A stretch of 64,000 nucleotides of DNA from assembly GCF_029277305.1 (NCBI RefSeq), contig NZ_CP119526.1; one strand, written 5' to 3'. This document shows, piece after piece, positions 24,449 through 32,806 of this stretch. A model generated the notes under the pieces. The model saw only the letters and a list, made by a program, of their open reading frames with translations. It searched no databases and had not been told where the DNA came from. The translations under genes and the position numbers were made by a program. The DNA is from Guptibacillus hwajinpoensis. GTDB lineage: Bacteria > Bacillota > Bacilli > Bacillales > Guptibacillaceae. The first letter of the stretch is position 1. Every line of letters begins with the position of its first letter.

Positions 24449-25390
24449 ATGAAGAAATTTGGACTATATGGCGGACTATTTCTACTTATGGTGATTTGGG
24501 GTTTTAATGTGATTGCAATTAAACTCCTTGTGACTGAGTTTACTCCGATTATGATTCAATCGGTACGTATTTTTTCAGCAAGTCTAGTTGTTTTTGCAGT
24601 ACTCCTTATCGCTAAAGATCTTAGAAAACTATCGCGCAAAGAAGCGAATTATACGATATTTGGGGCAGTGACAGGGGTAGTTGGCCACCACTCTCTTCTC
24701 GCCATTGGTTTAACGGATACATCTGCTTCAAATGCAGGTTTAATTCTCGGGCTTGTTCCGTTAATGACCGCTCTGTTTGCGGTTCTTTTCTTGAAAGAAA
24801 GGATGACGTTTCTAAAAGCAAGTGGAATTCTTCTAGCACTTATCGGAGTATCATTTGTCGTTCTAAGCGGAGGCGATGGATTAGGATCTGCTTCAAGTGG
24901 AGATTTATATGTTTTCTTATCTGTAACAGCACAAGCTGTAAGTTTCATCTTTATTAAAAAAGGGACGGAAACAATGTCATCAAGACTTATGACAGGGTGG
25001 ATGCTTCTTGCGGGTTCTAGCACTTTATTTATCATTGGGCTGATAGTTGAGCCTCAAGGGTCTAGTGCACTTCAAGAAGCGACGTGGACCATGTGGCTTA
25101 TTTTTGCCGTTTCCGCAGTATTCGCTACAGGACTTGGGCATATGTTCTACAACAAAGCAATTTACCACATTGGACCTGGAGAGGCAGCCGTTTTTAATAA
25201 TCTTACACCGTTTTTTGCACTTCTAGGTGCTGCCATTTTTCTTTCTGAGCCAATAGGGTGGAAGCAGGTCATTGGATTTGTCCTCATAGTAGTTGGTGTT
25301 ATGCTTGGGACGGGAACAGTTGATTATATAATGAAACGAAGAGAAAGGCGCTACACCAGCCTTCAAAGCTATCCTCGAATGAGGGGATAA
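24449..25390 (+). CDS. DMT-superfamily (EamA) transporter
   Basis: The 313-residue protein has ten predicted membrane helices in two EamA repeats (about residues 8-140 and 150-290), with repeat motifs such as LGLVPLMTALFAVLFLKER and NNLTPFFALLGAAIFLSEP. It is a metabolite or drug exporter of unknown substrate. It starts at ATG behind GAGAGGGATGA, 32 nt after the MOSC gene, so the two may be cotranscribed. Confidence 0.85.
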   Translation: MKKFGLYGGLFLLMVIWGFNVIAIKLLVTEFTPIMIQSVRIFSASLVVFAVLLIAKDLRKLSRKEANYTIFGAVTGVVGHHSLLAIGLTDTSASNAGLILGLVPLMTALFAVLFLKERMTFLKASGILLALIGVSFVVLSGGDGLGSASSGDLYVFLSVTAQAVSFIFIKKGTETMSSRLMTGWMLLAGSSTLFIIGLIVEPQGSSALQEATWTMWLIFAVSAVFATGLGHMFYNKAIYHIGPGEAAVFNNLTPFFALLGAAIFLSEPIGWKQVIGFVLIVVGVMLGTGTVDYIMKRRERRYTSLQSYPRMRG

Positions 25391-25456
25391 TATTTCTACA
25401 TTAATCGTTAGAAATATACGTTTATCAGTTCCCTTTTATTGGGTACGAACATGAAT

Positions 25457-25533
25457 GAAGCCCCGTCTTTGGATGGGATGCTTCGGTTTCCACACAGGAG
25501 GGGTCCCATCCACGGGGTGGGGGCCCATTTTTT
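25457..25533 (+). other. Large GC-rich hairpin followed by T run
   Basis: CCCCGT (25461-25466) pairs with ACGGGG (25512-25517) and GGATGGGA (25471-25478) pairs perfectly with TCCCATCC (25504-25511), with a CTTT bulge and a 25-nt loop. A T6 run follows at about 25528. An alternative GAAGC/GCTTC pairing exists inside it. It could end the transporter transcript or be a structured leader of the peptidase gene at 25637. Confidence 0.6.
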
Positions 25534-25636
25534 ATGGTCAAATACCGGGTATGTTCTTGTTTGGAGGGTCATATGCCAAAGGAGCAATTGTGGTAAACTT
25601 ATTAGTAGTACATAACACATCTTAAGGGGGAAGCTG

Positions 25637-27331
25637 ATGAGTACATTTTATGTGGAAACGTTTGATTTTAAAAATCCAGGCAAATTAGAAGAAGAGTTTA
25701 AAGCGCTCTTACATCAGTCAATCGAATCTACTGATGAACTAGAAAAATGGTTAACGAATGTATCTGATTTGATGGATGGAATAGCTGAAGGGCTTAACGG
25801 GCATTATATTGACTTTCAATGCCATAGCAGCAGTGAACAAGCAAAGAAAATGATTGAGCATGATCAGGAGCATATTGAACCTTTGGTGAAACGATATGAA
25901 GGTCTTTTTGATAAGAAATTTCAAGAGTCACCTTATCGATTACGCCTTAACCAGGATTACTATAAGCAATTTCTACTTAGAAAAGAAAATGCTATCGATC
26001 TTTTCAATGAGAAGAACATTGAATTAGAAGTAGAAGAAGATCGGATTGTAAACAGCTACTTCGAACATACGGGTTCACTTTCATTTAACTGGCAGGGAGA
26101 AGAAAAGACGCTTAGTGAAATGTTTCTATTGATGCAGGATGGTAATCGAGAGATTCGTAAAGGTGCTATGGAAGAGATCTTTACGACACTTTTAACAAAA
26201 AAAGAAGATTTGCAAACAATCATGGATCAGCTAATTCAGCTTCGACAGCAAAAAGCTGAGAATGTTAATCTCGAGAACTATAGAGATTATATGTTCAAAA
26301 AGTATGAGCGGTTTGATTACACTCCTGAAGATTGTAAGGCGCTTGCTGAGTCAGTTAGAAAGCACGTTGTTCCTCTCAAGGAAAAGTTGCAGAAGAAACA
26401 CCAGCAAGAGCTTGGTCTTTCAGACTATAAGCCCTGGGACACGCGAGCAGTATCTAAAGATAAGTTACCGCTACAACCATTCAATCGTATAGAAGAATTG
26501 ATTCAAGGAACATCTGACATATTTGATGAGCTTTCTCCTCGCTTCTCTTATCTTCTTAATGATATGAATGAGAGAGGTGCACTTGATCTTGAAAGCCGTA
26601 AAGGAAAAGCACAGGGAGGATTTTGTGAATACCTGCCTGTTTCTGAGCTATCCTTTATCTTCATGAATAGTACAAAGTCACAAGATGATTTCATTACTCT
26701 TCTTCATGAAATGGGTCATTGTATTCATAACGACTTCAAACGTAATCAACAATTGTCTGCTTATCAGGAAACACCAATGGAATCAGCTGAGCTTGCGAGT
26801 ATGACAATGGAACTTCTGACGATGGACTACTGGAACCTCATGTACAGTGATGAGAAGGAATTGTTACGGGCTAAGAAAGATCAGCTTGAAGGGTTGATTC
26901 TCTTTCTTCCAAATGGCATTGTTGTTGATCAGTTCCAACACTGGATGTACGAGAATCCTAACCATACAAGTGAAGAACGAAGCGAGAAATATATGGAACT
27001 GTCACGCACTTATGATTCATCTTTTGTCGATTGGAATGGACAAGAGGAGTGGATTCAAAATAACTGGCAACTAATACTACATATTTTCGAAGTACCGTTT
27101 TATTATATTGAATATGTTATTGCCCAACTTGGAGCCATTCAAATGTATCGTCAGTACAGAGAAAATCCAGAGCAAACGTTGAAGAACTATAACCGCGCTC
27201 TTTCAATGGGAAGTTCTGTATCCCTAGCAGAAGTGTATGAAGCAGCGGGTATTCATTTCGACTTCTCTGAGACAATGATCAAAGGTTTAATGGATTTCAT
27301 TTCATTAGAACTTGATGCTTTACCTGAATAA
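25637..27331 (+). CDS. M3-family oligoendopeptidase
   Basis: The 564-residue zinc metallopeptidase has the catalytic HEMGH motif (H357, E358, H361) in TLLHEMGHCIHND and the downstream ESAELASM glutamate that completes the zinc site. The length and helix-rich sequence fit the PepF-like M3 clan, which degrades short peptides in the cytoplasm. It starts at ATG behind AAGGGGGAAG and is a single-gene unit with its own terminator. Confidence 0.87.
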   Translation: MSTFYVETFDFKNPGKLEEEFKALLHQSIESTDELEKWLTNVSDLMDGIAEGLNGHYIDFQCHSSSEQAKKMIEHDQEHIEPLVKRYEGLFDKKFQESPYRLRLNQDYYKQFLLRKENAIDLFNEKNIELEVEEDRIVNSYFEHTGSLSFNWQGEEKTLSEMFLLMQDGNREIRKGAMEEIFTTLLTKKEDLQTIMDQLIQLRQQKAENVNLENYRDYMFKKYERFDYTPEDCKALAESVRKHVVPLKEKLQKKHQQELGLSDYKPWDTRAVSKDKLPLQPFNRIEELIQGTSDIFDELSPRFSYLLNDMNERGALDLESRKGKAQGGFCEYLPVSELSFIFMNSTKSQDDFITLLHEMGHCIHNDFKRNQQLSAYQETPMESAELASMTMELLTMDYWNLMYSDEKELLRAKKDQLEGLILFLPNGIVVDQFQHWMYENPNHTSEERSEKYMELSRTYDSSFVDWNGQEEWIQNNWQLILHIFEVPFYYIEYVIAQLGAIQMYRQYRENPEQTLKNYNRALSMGSSVSLAEVYEAAGIHFDFSETMIKGLMDFISLELDALPE

Positions 27332-27335
27332 TAAA

Positions 27336-27368
27336 GAAATCCCCTTTCTCAGAAGAGGGGATTTTTTG
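27336..27368. terminator. Bidirectional intrinsic terminator
   Basis: AAATCCCCTTTCT pairs with AGAGGGGATTTTTT (one bulge) between the convergent peptidase gene and the small gene at 27369. Confidence 0.85.
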
Positions 27369-27647
27369 TTATTCATCAATTGTCCATATCTTACAGCTAG
27401 GGCACTGAATGATTTCAAAGCGGTCCTTTTTTAATTCATCCATCCAATCTTCCCATGAATGATGATCTGGTGTTATTTCTAGAGTTTTGACCGTTTGCAA
27501 CTCATCGCCATCGCTGTTTGTACACGTACATTCGACAATAGCAAGTTGTGTATCACGATAGTCATGATCCTTTGTTCGATCAACAGACCAATTAACTAAT
27601 CTCTCATCCATTGGTTTACGTTGTTTGTAATGTGAATGATTAAGCAA
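27369..27647 (-). CDS. Small protein with paired cysteines, unknown function
   Basis: The 92-residue protein contains VECTCTNS in the middle and QCPSCKIW near the end. The four cysteines could bind one zinc ion. The rest is acidic and hydrophilic, so it is cytoplasmic. It starts at TTG 27647 with AAGGAG 9 nt upstream; an internal ATG (residue 13) is an alternative. I do not recognise the family. Confidence 0.55.
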   Translation of the reverse strand: MLNHSHYKQRKPMDERLVNWSVDRTKDHDYRDTQLAIVECTCTNSDGDELQTVKTLEITPDHHSWEDWMDELKKDRFEIIQCPSCKIWTIDE

Positions 27648-27701
27648 GTTACATCACTCCTTATTTAATGTTGTTCTTTACATCTCAAGGGGGTCTATTT
27701 G

Positions 27702-27869
27702 TTGGAAAGCGAGCTTTTTAATGCAGTAGTCTTACAAAATTCTAAGTATTTTAGTAACAACAGCCATCAATCCGCAAGAACTTTTCATGCAATATTGGCC
27801 CATTTTAGAAGAAGAATAGAAAAAGCAGAAAATTCTTGCCTCGGGTGTTGCTGCTTCTTCATTTTTTAG
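27702..27869 (+). CDS. Possible 55-residue small protein
   Basis: A TTG start (LESELFNAVVLQNSK...) lies 8 nt after AAGGGGG and opens a 55-codon frame ending at TAG 27867-27869. The first 42 residues look like an amphipathic helical protein with a basic patch (HFRRRIEKAE). The tail (CLGCCCFF) is cysteine-rich and runs to the edge of the dispersed repeat, so the true C-terminus may have been altered by repeat insertion. It is divergent from the gene at 27369. Confidence 0.4.
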   Translation: MESELFNAVVLQNSKYFSNNSHQSARTFHAILAHFRRRIEKAENSCLGCCCFFIF

Positions 27870-27877
27870 GCTCTTAT

Positions 27878-27957
27878 TTCCGCTCCAGTGGGGTCTCACC
27901 TGTCCCGCTAGTCCCGCAGGAGTCGAGCACCTTCCGCTCCAATTAGCTAAGTGTGGT
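27878..27957 (-). repeat. Dispersed GC-rich repeat, reverse copy
   Basis: Read on the reverse strand this is CTAATTGGAGCGGAAGG, TGCTCGACTCCTGCGGGA, then CAGGTGAGACCCCACTGGAGCGG. It matches 56064-56130 nearly base for base but in the opposite orientation, including the flanking AAAACCACACTT. The rest of this gap to 28162 (AT-rich) shows no gene. Confidence 0.8.
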
Positions 27958-28162
27958 TTTTTATATTAAATTCTTTCAAAAGCAACAAACTTTTAGTAAA
28001 GAGCCTTTGCTTATTAAACCGTATCCTAATAATCCTCTCTTTCCGTTCTTAACAATGTTACCCGTTTTTCATCAGAAAAAATCCTCTAAATCCTATAGGT
28101 TCATTAGAAGTAATAAGATATACTGACAGCATACAATCCTATTCATCCTACTGGGGGAAACA

Positions 28163-28651
28163 ATGCAAACGATAAGTGCAACGCTACTTTCTATGGTTAT
28201 TCTACATAATGAGGAAACTGATGAGATTCTATTATTGAATCGGCCACCTGAGGCAGGTTTTCCTGGGTTTATTGGTCCAGGTGGAAAAATTGAGCTATCT
28301 GAAAGTTTTGCAGAAGGAGCAGCAAGAGAGCTCCATGAAGAAACTGGGTTTACGGTAGATCCCTCTGATCTTACGTTCAAAGGGGTGGATGAATTTATCC
28401 TTCGTGATGAAATGTACCGCTACATTGTCTTCAATTACGTTGCCACTTCTTTTTCTGGAGAGCTACTAATAAATCCACCAGAGGGCGAGTTATCGTGGGT
28501 GAAGCGTCAGTCTGTTAACGAACTTCCTATGCAAGAATGGTTTAAAAGCAGACTTCCAAAGTTCTTTGAAGAGGGGACTTTTGAAGTTTCGATTGAGTAT
28601 GAGAGAGGAAACAAGGTTCCATTAAAGGAAACGACTAGGAAACTAGGATGA
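28163..28651 (+). CDS. Nudix hydrolase, MutT-like
   Basis: The 162-residue protein has a complete Nudix box (GGKIELSESFAEGAARELHEETGF; GX5EX7REUXEEXGU), so it is expected to cleave a nucleoside diphosphate-linked substrate, possibly an oxidised nucleotide. It starts at ATG behind GGGGG. Two acetyltransferase genes follow at 12 and 15 nt gaps, giving a small operon of cytoplasmic modification/sanitation enzymes. Confidence 0.85.
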   Translation: MQTISATLLSMVILHNEETDEILLLNRPPEAGFPGFIGPGGKIELSESFAEGAARELHEETGFTVDPSDLTFKGVDEFILRDEMYRYIVFNYVATSFSGELLINPPEGELSWVKRQSVNELPMQEWFKSRLPKFFEEGTFEVSIEYERGNKVPLKETTRKLG

Positions 28652-28663
28652 GGAGGTCTACAT

Positions 28664-29071
28664 ATGATTCAAAGACAGGATGACGCACGTGAGTTAATTC
28701 GAAGGAAAGTTGTTGATTATAACGTAGAGCAGCTATCAAAACATGTCAAAACACCACTTGAAAAAGTGGCGTTTGTTATTGAAGAAGAAGGTGAACTTGT
28801 TGGAGGAGTATCTGGCACGATGTTCTGGCAGCATCTTCATCTAGATTTTCTTTGGGTAGCAGAAAACAAGAGAGGCAATCAATATGGCAAGAAACTACTT
28901 AAAAAGATCGAAAACCTTGCGGAAAAGAAAGCATGCAATCTTATTCTGCTTGATACATTTAGTTTCCAAGCGCCAGGCTTCTATCTACGTCAGGGCTATG
29001 AGATTTGTGGCAAGGTTGATAACCATCCACAGGGGCACACTCAATATTTCTTTCAAAAGAGGTTAACCTAA
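28664..29071 (+). CDS. GNAT-family N-acetyltransferase
   Basis: The 135-residue protein matches the GNAT fold with the acetyl-CoA pyrophosphate-binding segment VAENKRGNQYGKKLL (R/Q-x-x-G-x-G/A-like) and a C-terminal GFYLRQGYEICG motif. The acceptor is unknown. The ribosome binding site GAGGAGG lies upstream of ATG 28664. It is the middle gene of a Nudix-GNAT-GNAT operon. Confidence 0.82.
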   Translation: MIQRQDDARELIRRKVVDYNVEQLSKHVKTPLEKVAFVIEEEGELVGGVSGTMFWQHLHLDFLWVAENKRGNQYGKKLLKKIENLAEKKACNLILLDTFSFQAPGFYLRQGYEICGKVDNHPQGHTQYFFQKRLT

Positions 29072-29086
29072 AGGAGCGTATAAGTA

Positions 29087-29608
29087 GTGGATAAGATACA
29101 ACTGAGAGAAGTAAAAGAAGAAGACTGGAAAGCGATTCATTCCTATGCTTCTATAGAGGATGTGTGCAAGTACCAACCATGGGGACCTAACACAGAGGAA
29201 GAGTCGAAAGCGTATGTAAGAGATATTATGGATGATGCTCTTGTAGAGCCACGTATTCGCTATGCCTATTCTATTGTTGAAAACGAAACTGTAATAGGAG
29301 TGTGCGAATTAAGCATTCGAGACCGAACAAATGAACGAGGTGAGATTGCGTACATTCTCCATCCTGATCGCTGGGGACTCGGTTTCGCTACAGAAGCAGC
29401 ACGAGCACTTCTGAAATTCTCATTTCAAGAACTGGGTTTGCATAAAGTAAGTGCAACGTGTAACCCAGAAAACAGCGGATCGAAAAAAGTTCTCAATAAG
29501 TTAGGGATGAAACAAGAAGGCGTATTACGGGACGACTTAAAGATGCGAGTTGGATGGCGTGATTCCCTTCTGTTCAGCATTTTAGAACGAGAATGGAAGA
29601 AACATTAA
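29087..29608 (+). CDS. RimJ/RimL-type GNAT acetyltransferase
   Basis: The 173-residue protein has the RimJ/RimL-group layout: HPDRWGLGFATEAARALL for acetyl-CoA binding, then HKVSATCNPENSGSKKVLNKLGM. Members acetylate N-termini of ribosomal proteins or small amines; the target here is unknown. It starts at GTG behind AAAGGAG. Its stop overlaps the stop of the convergent DedA gene by 4 nt. Confidence 0.83.
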   Translation: MDKIQLREVKEEDWKAIHSYASIEDVCKYQPWGPNTEEESKAYVRDIMDDALVEPRIRYAYSIVENETVIGVCELSIRDRTNERGEIAYILHPDRWGLGFATEAARALLKFSFQELGLHKVSATCNPENSGSKKVLNKLGMKQEGVLRDDLKMRVGWRDSLLFSILEREWKKH

Positions 29609-30201
29609 CGAGATTTTCGCTTCTTCATATAAAGTAGCAGACAATAACAGCTAATGAAAAAGACAGCACCAATGCTCAAGGGTAACGTATACACTCTTGC
29701 TACTGAATGAATGTGCTGCCAGTTACGACCTAGTTTAAAACCGAAATATAGAAAGAGAATTGACCAGGGGATCATGGCGATTGCAGTATAAAGGGTAAAT
29801 CGTACGAGAGACATTTTGGCAATCCCTGCAGGAATTGATATGGCATGGCGAACGACGGGAATGAATCTGGCTGTGAAAATGATGCTTATACCGTTTCGGT
29901 CGAACCATTCTTCAGCAAGGTTAAGAGACTTTTGCGATATAAGAAGGTATTTTCCATAACGCTCCAAAAACGATCTTCCTCCATAACGGCCAAGCCAATA
30001 CAAAAAAAGCTGAGCAAAGGTACCACCTACTGTACCTGCTATGACAGCTCCAGTGAAATGTATTGTTCCATTTGAAACCATATAGCCACCGTATGCGAGA
30101 ACAAGCTCACTTGGAATGATTTCGATCATAAGAGCAAGAGCGATACCGGGGTATCCAAGGCCAAGAAGCCAGTTCAGACACTGCATGATGAAATTCTCCA
30201 T
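29605..30201 (-). CDS. DedA-family membrane protein
   Basis: The 198-residue protein has four to five membrane helices and DedA/SNARE-associated motifs: the glutamate-containing re-entrant segment MIEIIPSELVLAYGGYM, GGTFAQLFLYWLGRYGG, and FTARFIPVVRHAISIPAG with the essential arginines. DedA proteins (UptA in B. subtilis) transport polyprenyl-phosphate lipid carriers or phospholipids between leaflets. The start is ATG 30201. It shares its stop TTAA with the convergent GNAT gene. Confidence 0.85.
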   Translation of the reverse strand: MENFIMQCLNWLLGLGYPGIALALMIEIIPSELVLAYGGYMVSNGTIHFTGAVIAGTVGGTFAQLFLYWLGRYGGRSFLERYGKYLLISQKSLNLAEEWFDRNGISIIFTARFIPVVRHAISIPAGIAKMSLVRFTLYTAIAMIPWSILFLYFGFKLGRNWQHIHSVARVYTLPLSIGAVFFISCYCLLLYMKKRKSR

Positions 30202-30330
30202 ATGGAATCACTCCTTTCAAGGACAAACTTTTCGTGTTCTCATGTCTATTACAAAATAAGTTTCGTTAGACCTGAAAAAATGAATAAGTGGTATACTCAT
30301 AAAGTGCTAGTAGTAAACGAAAAATATAGC

Positions 30331-30354
30331 ACCCGGAATTTAAGTAATCCGGGT
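30331..30354. other. Hairpin ahead of coiled-coil membrane gene
   Basis: ACCCGGA (30331-30337) and TCCGGGT (30348-30354) form a 7-bp hairpin without a T run, upstream of the gene at 30408. It could be a protein-binding dyad or part of the mRNA leader. Confidence 0.4.
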
Positions 30355-30407
30355 ACTGTTCGTTCTCGCTTGAGAATGACATTTGATTAGAGAGGTGAAA
30401 GGTAAGG

Positions 30408-31196
30408 ATGTTAACATCCATGAAGAAATTTCTATCGACGCTGGATCAGCCACTTCAAGCAAAATCGGGGAAAGAAAAAGCATTAACGGTTCTATCTGTT
30501 ATTGGATTTATTCTATTATTATATCTTGTAGCTTTTTCACCATTTATGTTCAGGTTGTTTCTAACGTGTCTTGGTGTTGGTGTATCGCTCTACGTAATTA
30601 AAAAAATTCAGGATTTTGATAAATTACTAAAAGGTGAGGAGATCAAGAGCGGTTCAAAAGCCGCGAACGATCAGTTATCGTTCTCTCTCACAAAGCCAAT
30701 CGAAGAAGTAGAAGTAGAAGAAGCAGAAGAAGCTGAAAAGGAATTAGAACTTGAGAGAATTAACAGTGATAAAACGCTTCTTTTTGAAGAACTTCTTTCA
30801 AAAGCCGATCTTGATGAATTAGAAAAAGAAAACTATCGAAATCGTATGCAGCAAAAGGAATCCGAAAGCAATCGCATTAAGCAAGACATTCTACTGTTTA
30901 AAGATCGGATTCAAAAAGCTGTTAGTGATAAGAAGAGCTTATTTATTAAAGAAACGCCCGATATGAAGCTTGTTGCAGAATTAATTGGACTTGAATCTGT
31001 TGAGTCGAGTTCACATATTCAATTAAACGAAGAGCTTCGCATGATCCATAATGATATTCCTGAAGCAAAGCGAGAAACGCTACTTGAATATGAAATGGTT
31101 AATGAAGATTTTGAATTAACTAGACTTGGCTATAAAGAGCTTATGAAAGAAGTAAGAAAGCTCGAGAAGAGAACGAAGCAGGTTGTAGAACAATAG
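30408..31196 (+). CDS. Membrane protein with cytoplasmic coiled coil, unknown function
   Basis: The 262-residue protein has two close membrane helices (about residues 26-62). A very acidic stretch (EEVEVEEAEEAEKELELE, about 95-115) and a long helical coiled-coil tail (about 110-262) follow. No enzymatic motif is seen. The start ATG 30408 follows AGGTGAAAGGTAAGG. It is monocistronic with its own terminator. The layout suggests a structural or scaffold protein, but this is inference. Confidence 0.65.
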   Translation: MLTSMKKFLSTLDQPLQAKSGKEKALTVLSVIGFILLLYLVAFSPFMFRLFLTCLGVGVSLYVIKKIQDFDKLLKGEEIKSGSKAANDQLSFSLTKPIEEVEVEEAEEAEKELELERINSDKTLLFEELLSKADLDELEKENYRNRMQQKESESNRIKQDILLFKDRIQKAVSDKKSLFIKETPDMKLVAELIGLESVESSSHIQLNEELRMIHNDIPEAKRETLLEYEMVNEDFELTRLGYKELMKEVRKLEKRTKQVVEQ

Positions 31197-31202
31197 TAAT
31201 TC

Positions 31203-31241
31203 AAAGACGTGTATGAGACTTCATACACGTCTTTCTTTTAT
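31203..31241 (+). terminator. Intrinsic terminator
   Basis: AAAGACGTGTATGA pairs with TCATACACGTCTTT around GACT, then CTTTTATT. It lies just after the gene at 30408. Confidence 0.9.
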
Positions 31242-31323
31242 TCCAAATGACTTTTGCTACTTGAGGAATTTACTTTATGATAGACTATCAAAAGAGCACT
31301 TTTTACGAAATGAGGACGAGCAA

Positions 31324-31827
31324 ATGGAACTAAGACACATTAGCAGTAACGATGCTGAAGCATTTGTACAGTTGATTAGAGATGTCGAGAATGATGCGCA
31401 ATATATGCTTTATGAACCTAGAGAACGAACGATGTTAGCAGAAGAACAACGTGAGCGAATTAATAAAATGAAACATCAACAATCTACAATAATAGTAGCG
31501 GAGGAATCAGGGAATCTGATTGGCTACTTAATTGCAATAGGTGGTCAAGCTAAGCGAAACAGACATTCTGCCTATTTAATTGTGGGAATTAAGAAGGAAA
31601 ACCGTGGCAAGGGAGTAGGCACAAAGCTAGTTCAAGAAGTAGAAGACTGGGCCTCCGACAATAAGATCCACCGTTTAGAATTGACTGTTGCGACGCGAAA
31701 TGAAGCAGGACTAGCACTATACAAAAAAGCTGGATTTGAAGTAGAAGGATTAAAAAGACGTTCCTTGCAAATTGATGATGAATTTGTAGATGAATATTAC
31801 ATGTCCAGGCTTTTGTTAAATCAATAA
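31324..31827 (+). CDS. GNAT-family N-acetyltransferase
   Basis: The 167-residue protein has the GNAT acetyl-CoA loop KKENRGKGVGTKLVQ and the downstream NEAGLALYKKAGFEVEG motif, typical of RimI-like or speG-like enzymes. The ATG at 31324 is preferred, since GAGG is 8 nt upstream; an in-frame codon at 31213 lies within the preceding terminator. The substrate is unknown. Confidence 0.83.
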   Translation: MELRHISSNDAEAFVQLIRDVENDAQYMLYEPRERTMLAEEQRERINKMKHQQSTIIVAEESGNLIGYLIAIGGQAKRNRHSAYLIVGIKKENRGKGVGTKLVQEVEDWASDNKIHRLELTVATRNEAGLALYKKAGFEVEGLKRRSLQIDDEFVDEYYMSRLLLNQ

Positions 31828-31877
31828 TCATATTTGCTACATCCTTCATCCATACTATCGATAAGAAGGAGGCTAAA

Positions 31878-32036
31878 ATGATGTACGATCATAACAAACA
31901 CATTCCGCTTGAAGGAATACCTGGAGAATTCAAAAAGAACAGTGATTTACCTGAAATAGAGGATAGAGCCGAGATGAGTTTTCCGTTCGATTACAGCATG
32001 ATGATTCCTCTAGATAATGTAATAAGTGAGGAATAA
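31878..32036 (+). CDS. 52-residue small protein, unknown function
   Basis: Two adjacent ATGs (31878, 31881) follow AAGGAGG at good spacing and open a 52-codon frame (MMYDHNKHIPLEGIPGEF...). The peptide is acidic and rich in proline and methionine. It has no membrane segment or cysteine. It lies 50 nt after the GNAT gene and is immediately followed by a strong terminator, so it is a genuine transcription unit end. Not recognised. Confidence 0.65.
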   Translation: MMYDHNKHIPLEGIPGEFKKNSDLPEIEDRAEMSFPFDYSMMIPLDNVISEE

Positions 32037-32060
32037 AAAAAGCGCAAATGCGCTTTTTTT
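32035..32060. terminator. Bidirectional intrinsic terminator
   Basis: AAAAAAAGCGC/GCGCTTTTTTT with an AAAT loop separates the small gene at 31878 from the convergent azoreductase gene. Confidence 0.9.
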
Positions 32061-32061
32061 G

Positions 32062-32697
32062 TTAGAAGTCTAGTGCCACCTTATGGGCTCTGTCAATTGT
32101 GTTGGTTTTGATTTCTTCAGCTTTCTCAGGCATTTGAGCCATTCCCTCTGCGATCACTGATTCAACAGAAGGAATACCTAGAAAACCGAGGACAGCGTGG
32201 AGGTATCGATCACCAAACTCCATTTCTTTAGCTGGTCCCTCTGAATAAACGCCGCCTCTTGCTTGTATATGAAGAGCTTTTTTATCCGTTAATAACCCAA
32301 CTGGTCCTTGATCTGTGTACTTGAATGTTTTCCCAGCAATAGCAATTGTATCGATATACGCTTTTAGCTTAGGAGGAAAACTAAAGTTCCAGAATGGTGT
32401 AACAAAAACATATTTATCTGCGTCGATGAATTGATCAGTCAAATCGTTTATCTTACTAACTTTCATTTGTTCATCTGCAGATAAATGATGAAATTCATTG
32501 CCGCTTTGTAGCTTCCCCCATCCGTTAAATACATCTGTATCGATGTATGGGAGGTCTATGTTATAAAGATCTAGCTTAAGGATTTCATCGCCGGAATGGT
32601 TTTCTTGATATGTTTGTAGAAAGGCTTCTCCAATCGTCAGGCTATAAGATTCGTTTACAGGTTTAGGATTTACCGTAATGTATAGCAGTTTTGCCAA
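32062..32697 (-). CDS. azoR: FMN-dependent NADH-azoreductase
   Basis: The 211-residue flavodoxin-fold enzyme reduces azo compounds and quinones with NADH. Motifs: the FMN phosphate region NPKPVNESYSLTIGEAF, FVTPFWNFSFPPKLKAYID and HIQARGGVYSEGP, all characteristic of AzoR. TTG 32697 is chosen as start, because AAAGGAG lies 9 nt upstream and the length matches family members; the ATG nine codons earlier overlaps that site. It may contribute to electrophile or quinone resistance. Confidence 0.87.
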   Translation of the reverse strand: MAKLLYITVNPKPVNESYSLTIGEAFLQTYQENHSGDEILKLDLYNIDLPYIDTDVFNGWGKLQSGNEFHHLSADEQMKVSKINDLTDQFIDADKYVFVTPFWNFSFPPKLKAYIDTIAIAGKTFKYTDQGPVGLLTDKKALHIQARGGVYSEGPAKEMEFGDRYLHAVLGFLGIPSVESVIAEGMAQMPEKAEEIKTNTIDRAHKVALDF

Positions 32698-32806
32698 TTT
32701 GATCATCTCCTTTATAGTCGCCACTTAGTATGTCTTCTGAAGATGAAACTATTCCAATAGAGAAACCCGCGTTAGAATGAAAGGAAAAGATAGGAGGAGA
32801 AGACTT

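Noticed and set aside
25408..25620. 70-codon reverse reading frame
   Set aside because: It runs through the GC-rich hairpin at 25457-25533 and lacks a ribosome binding site.
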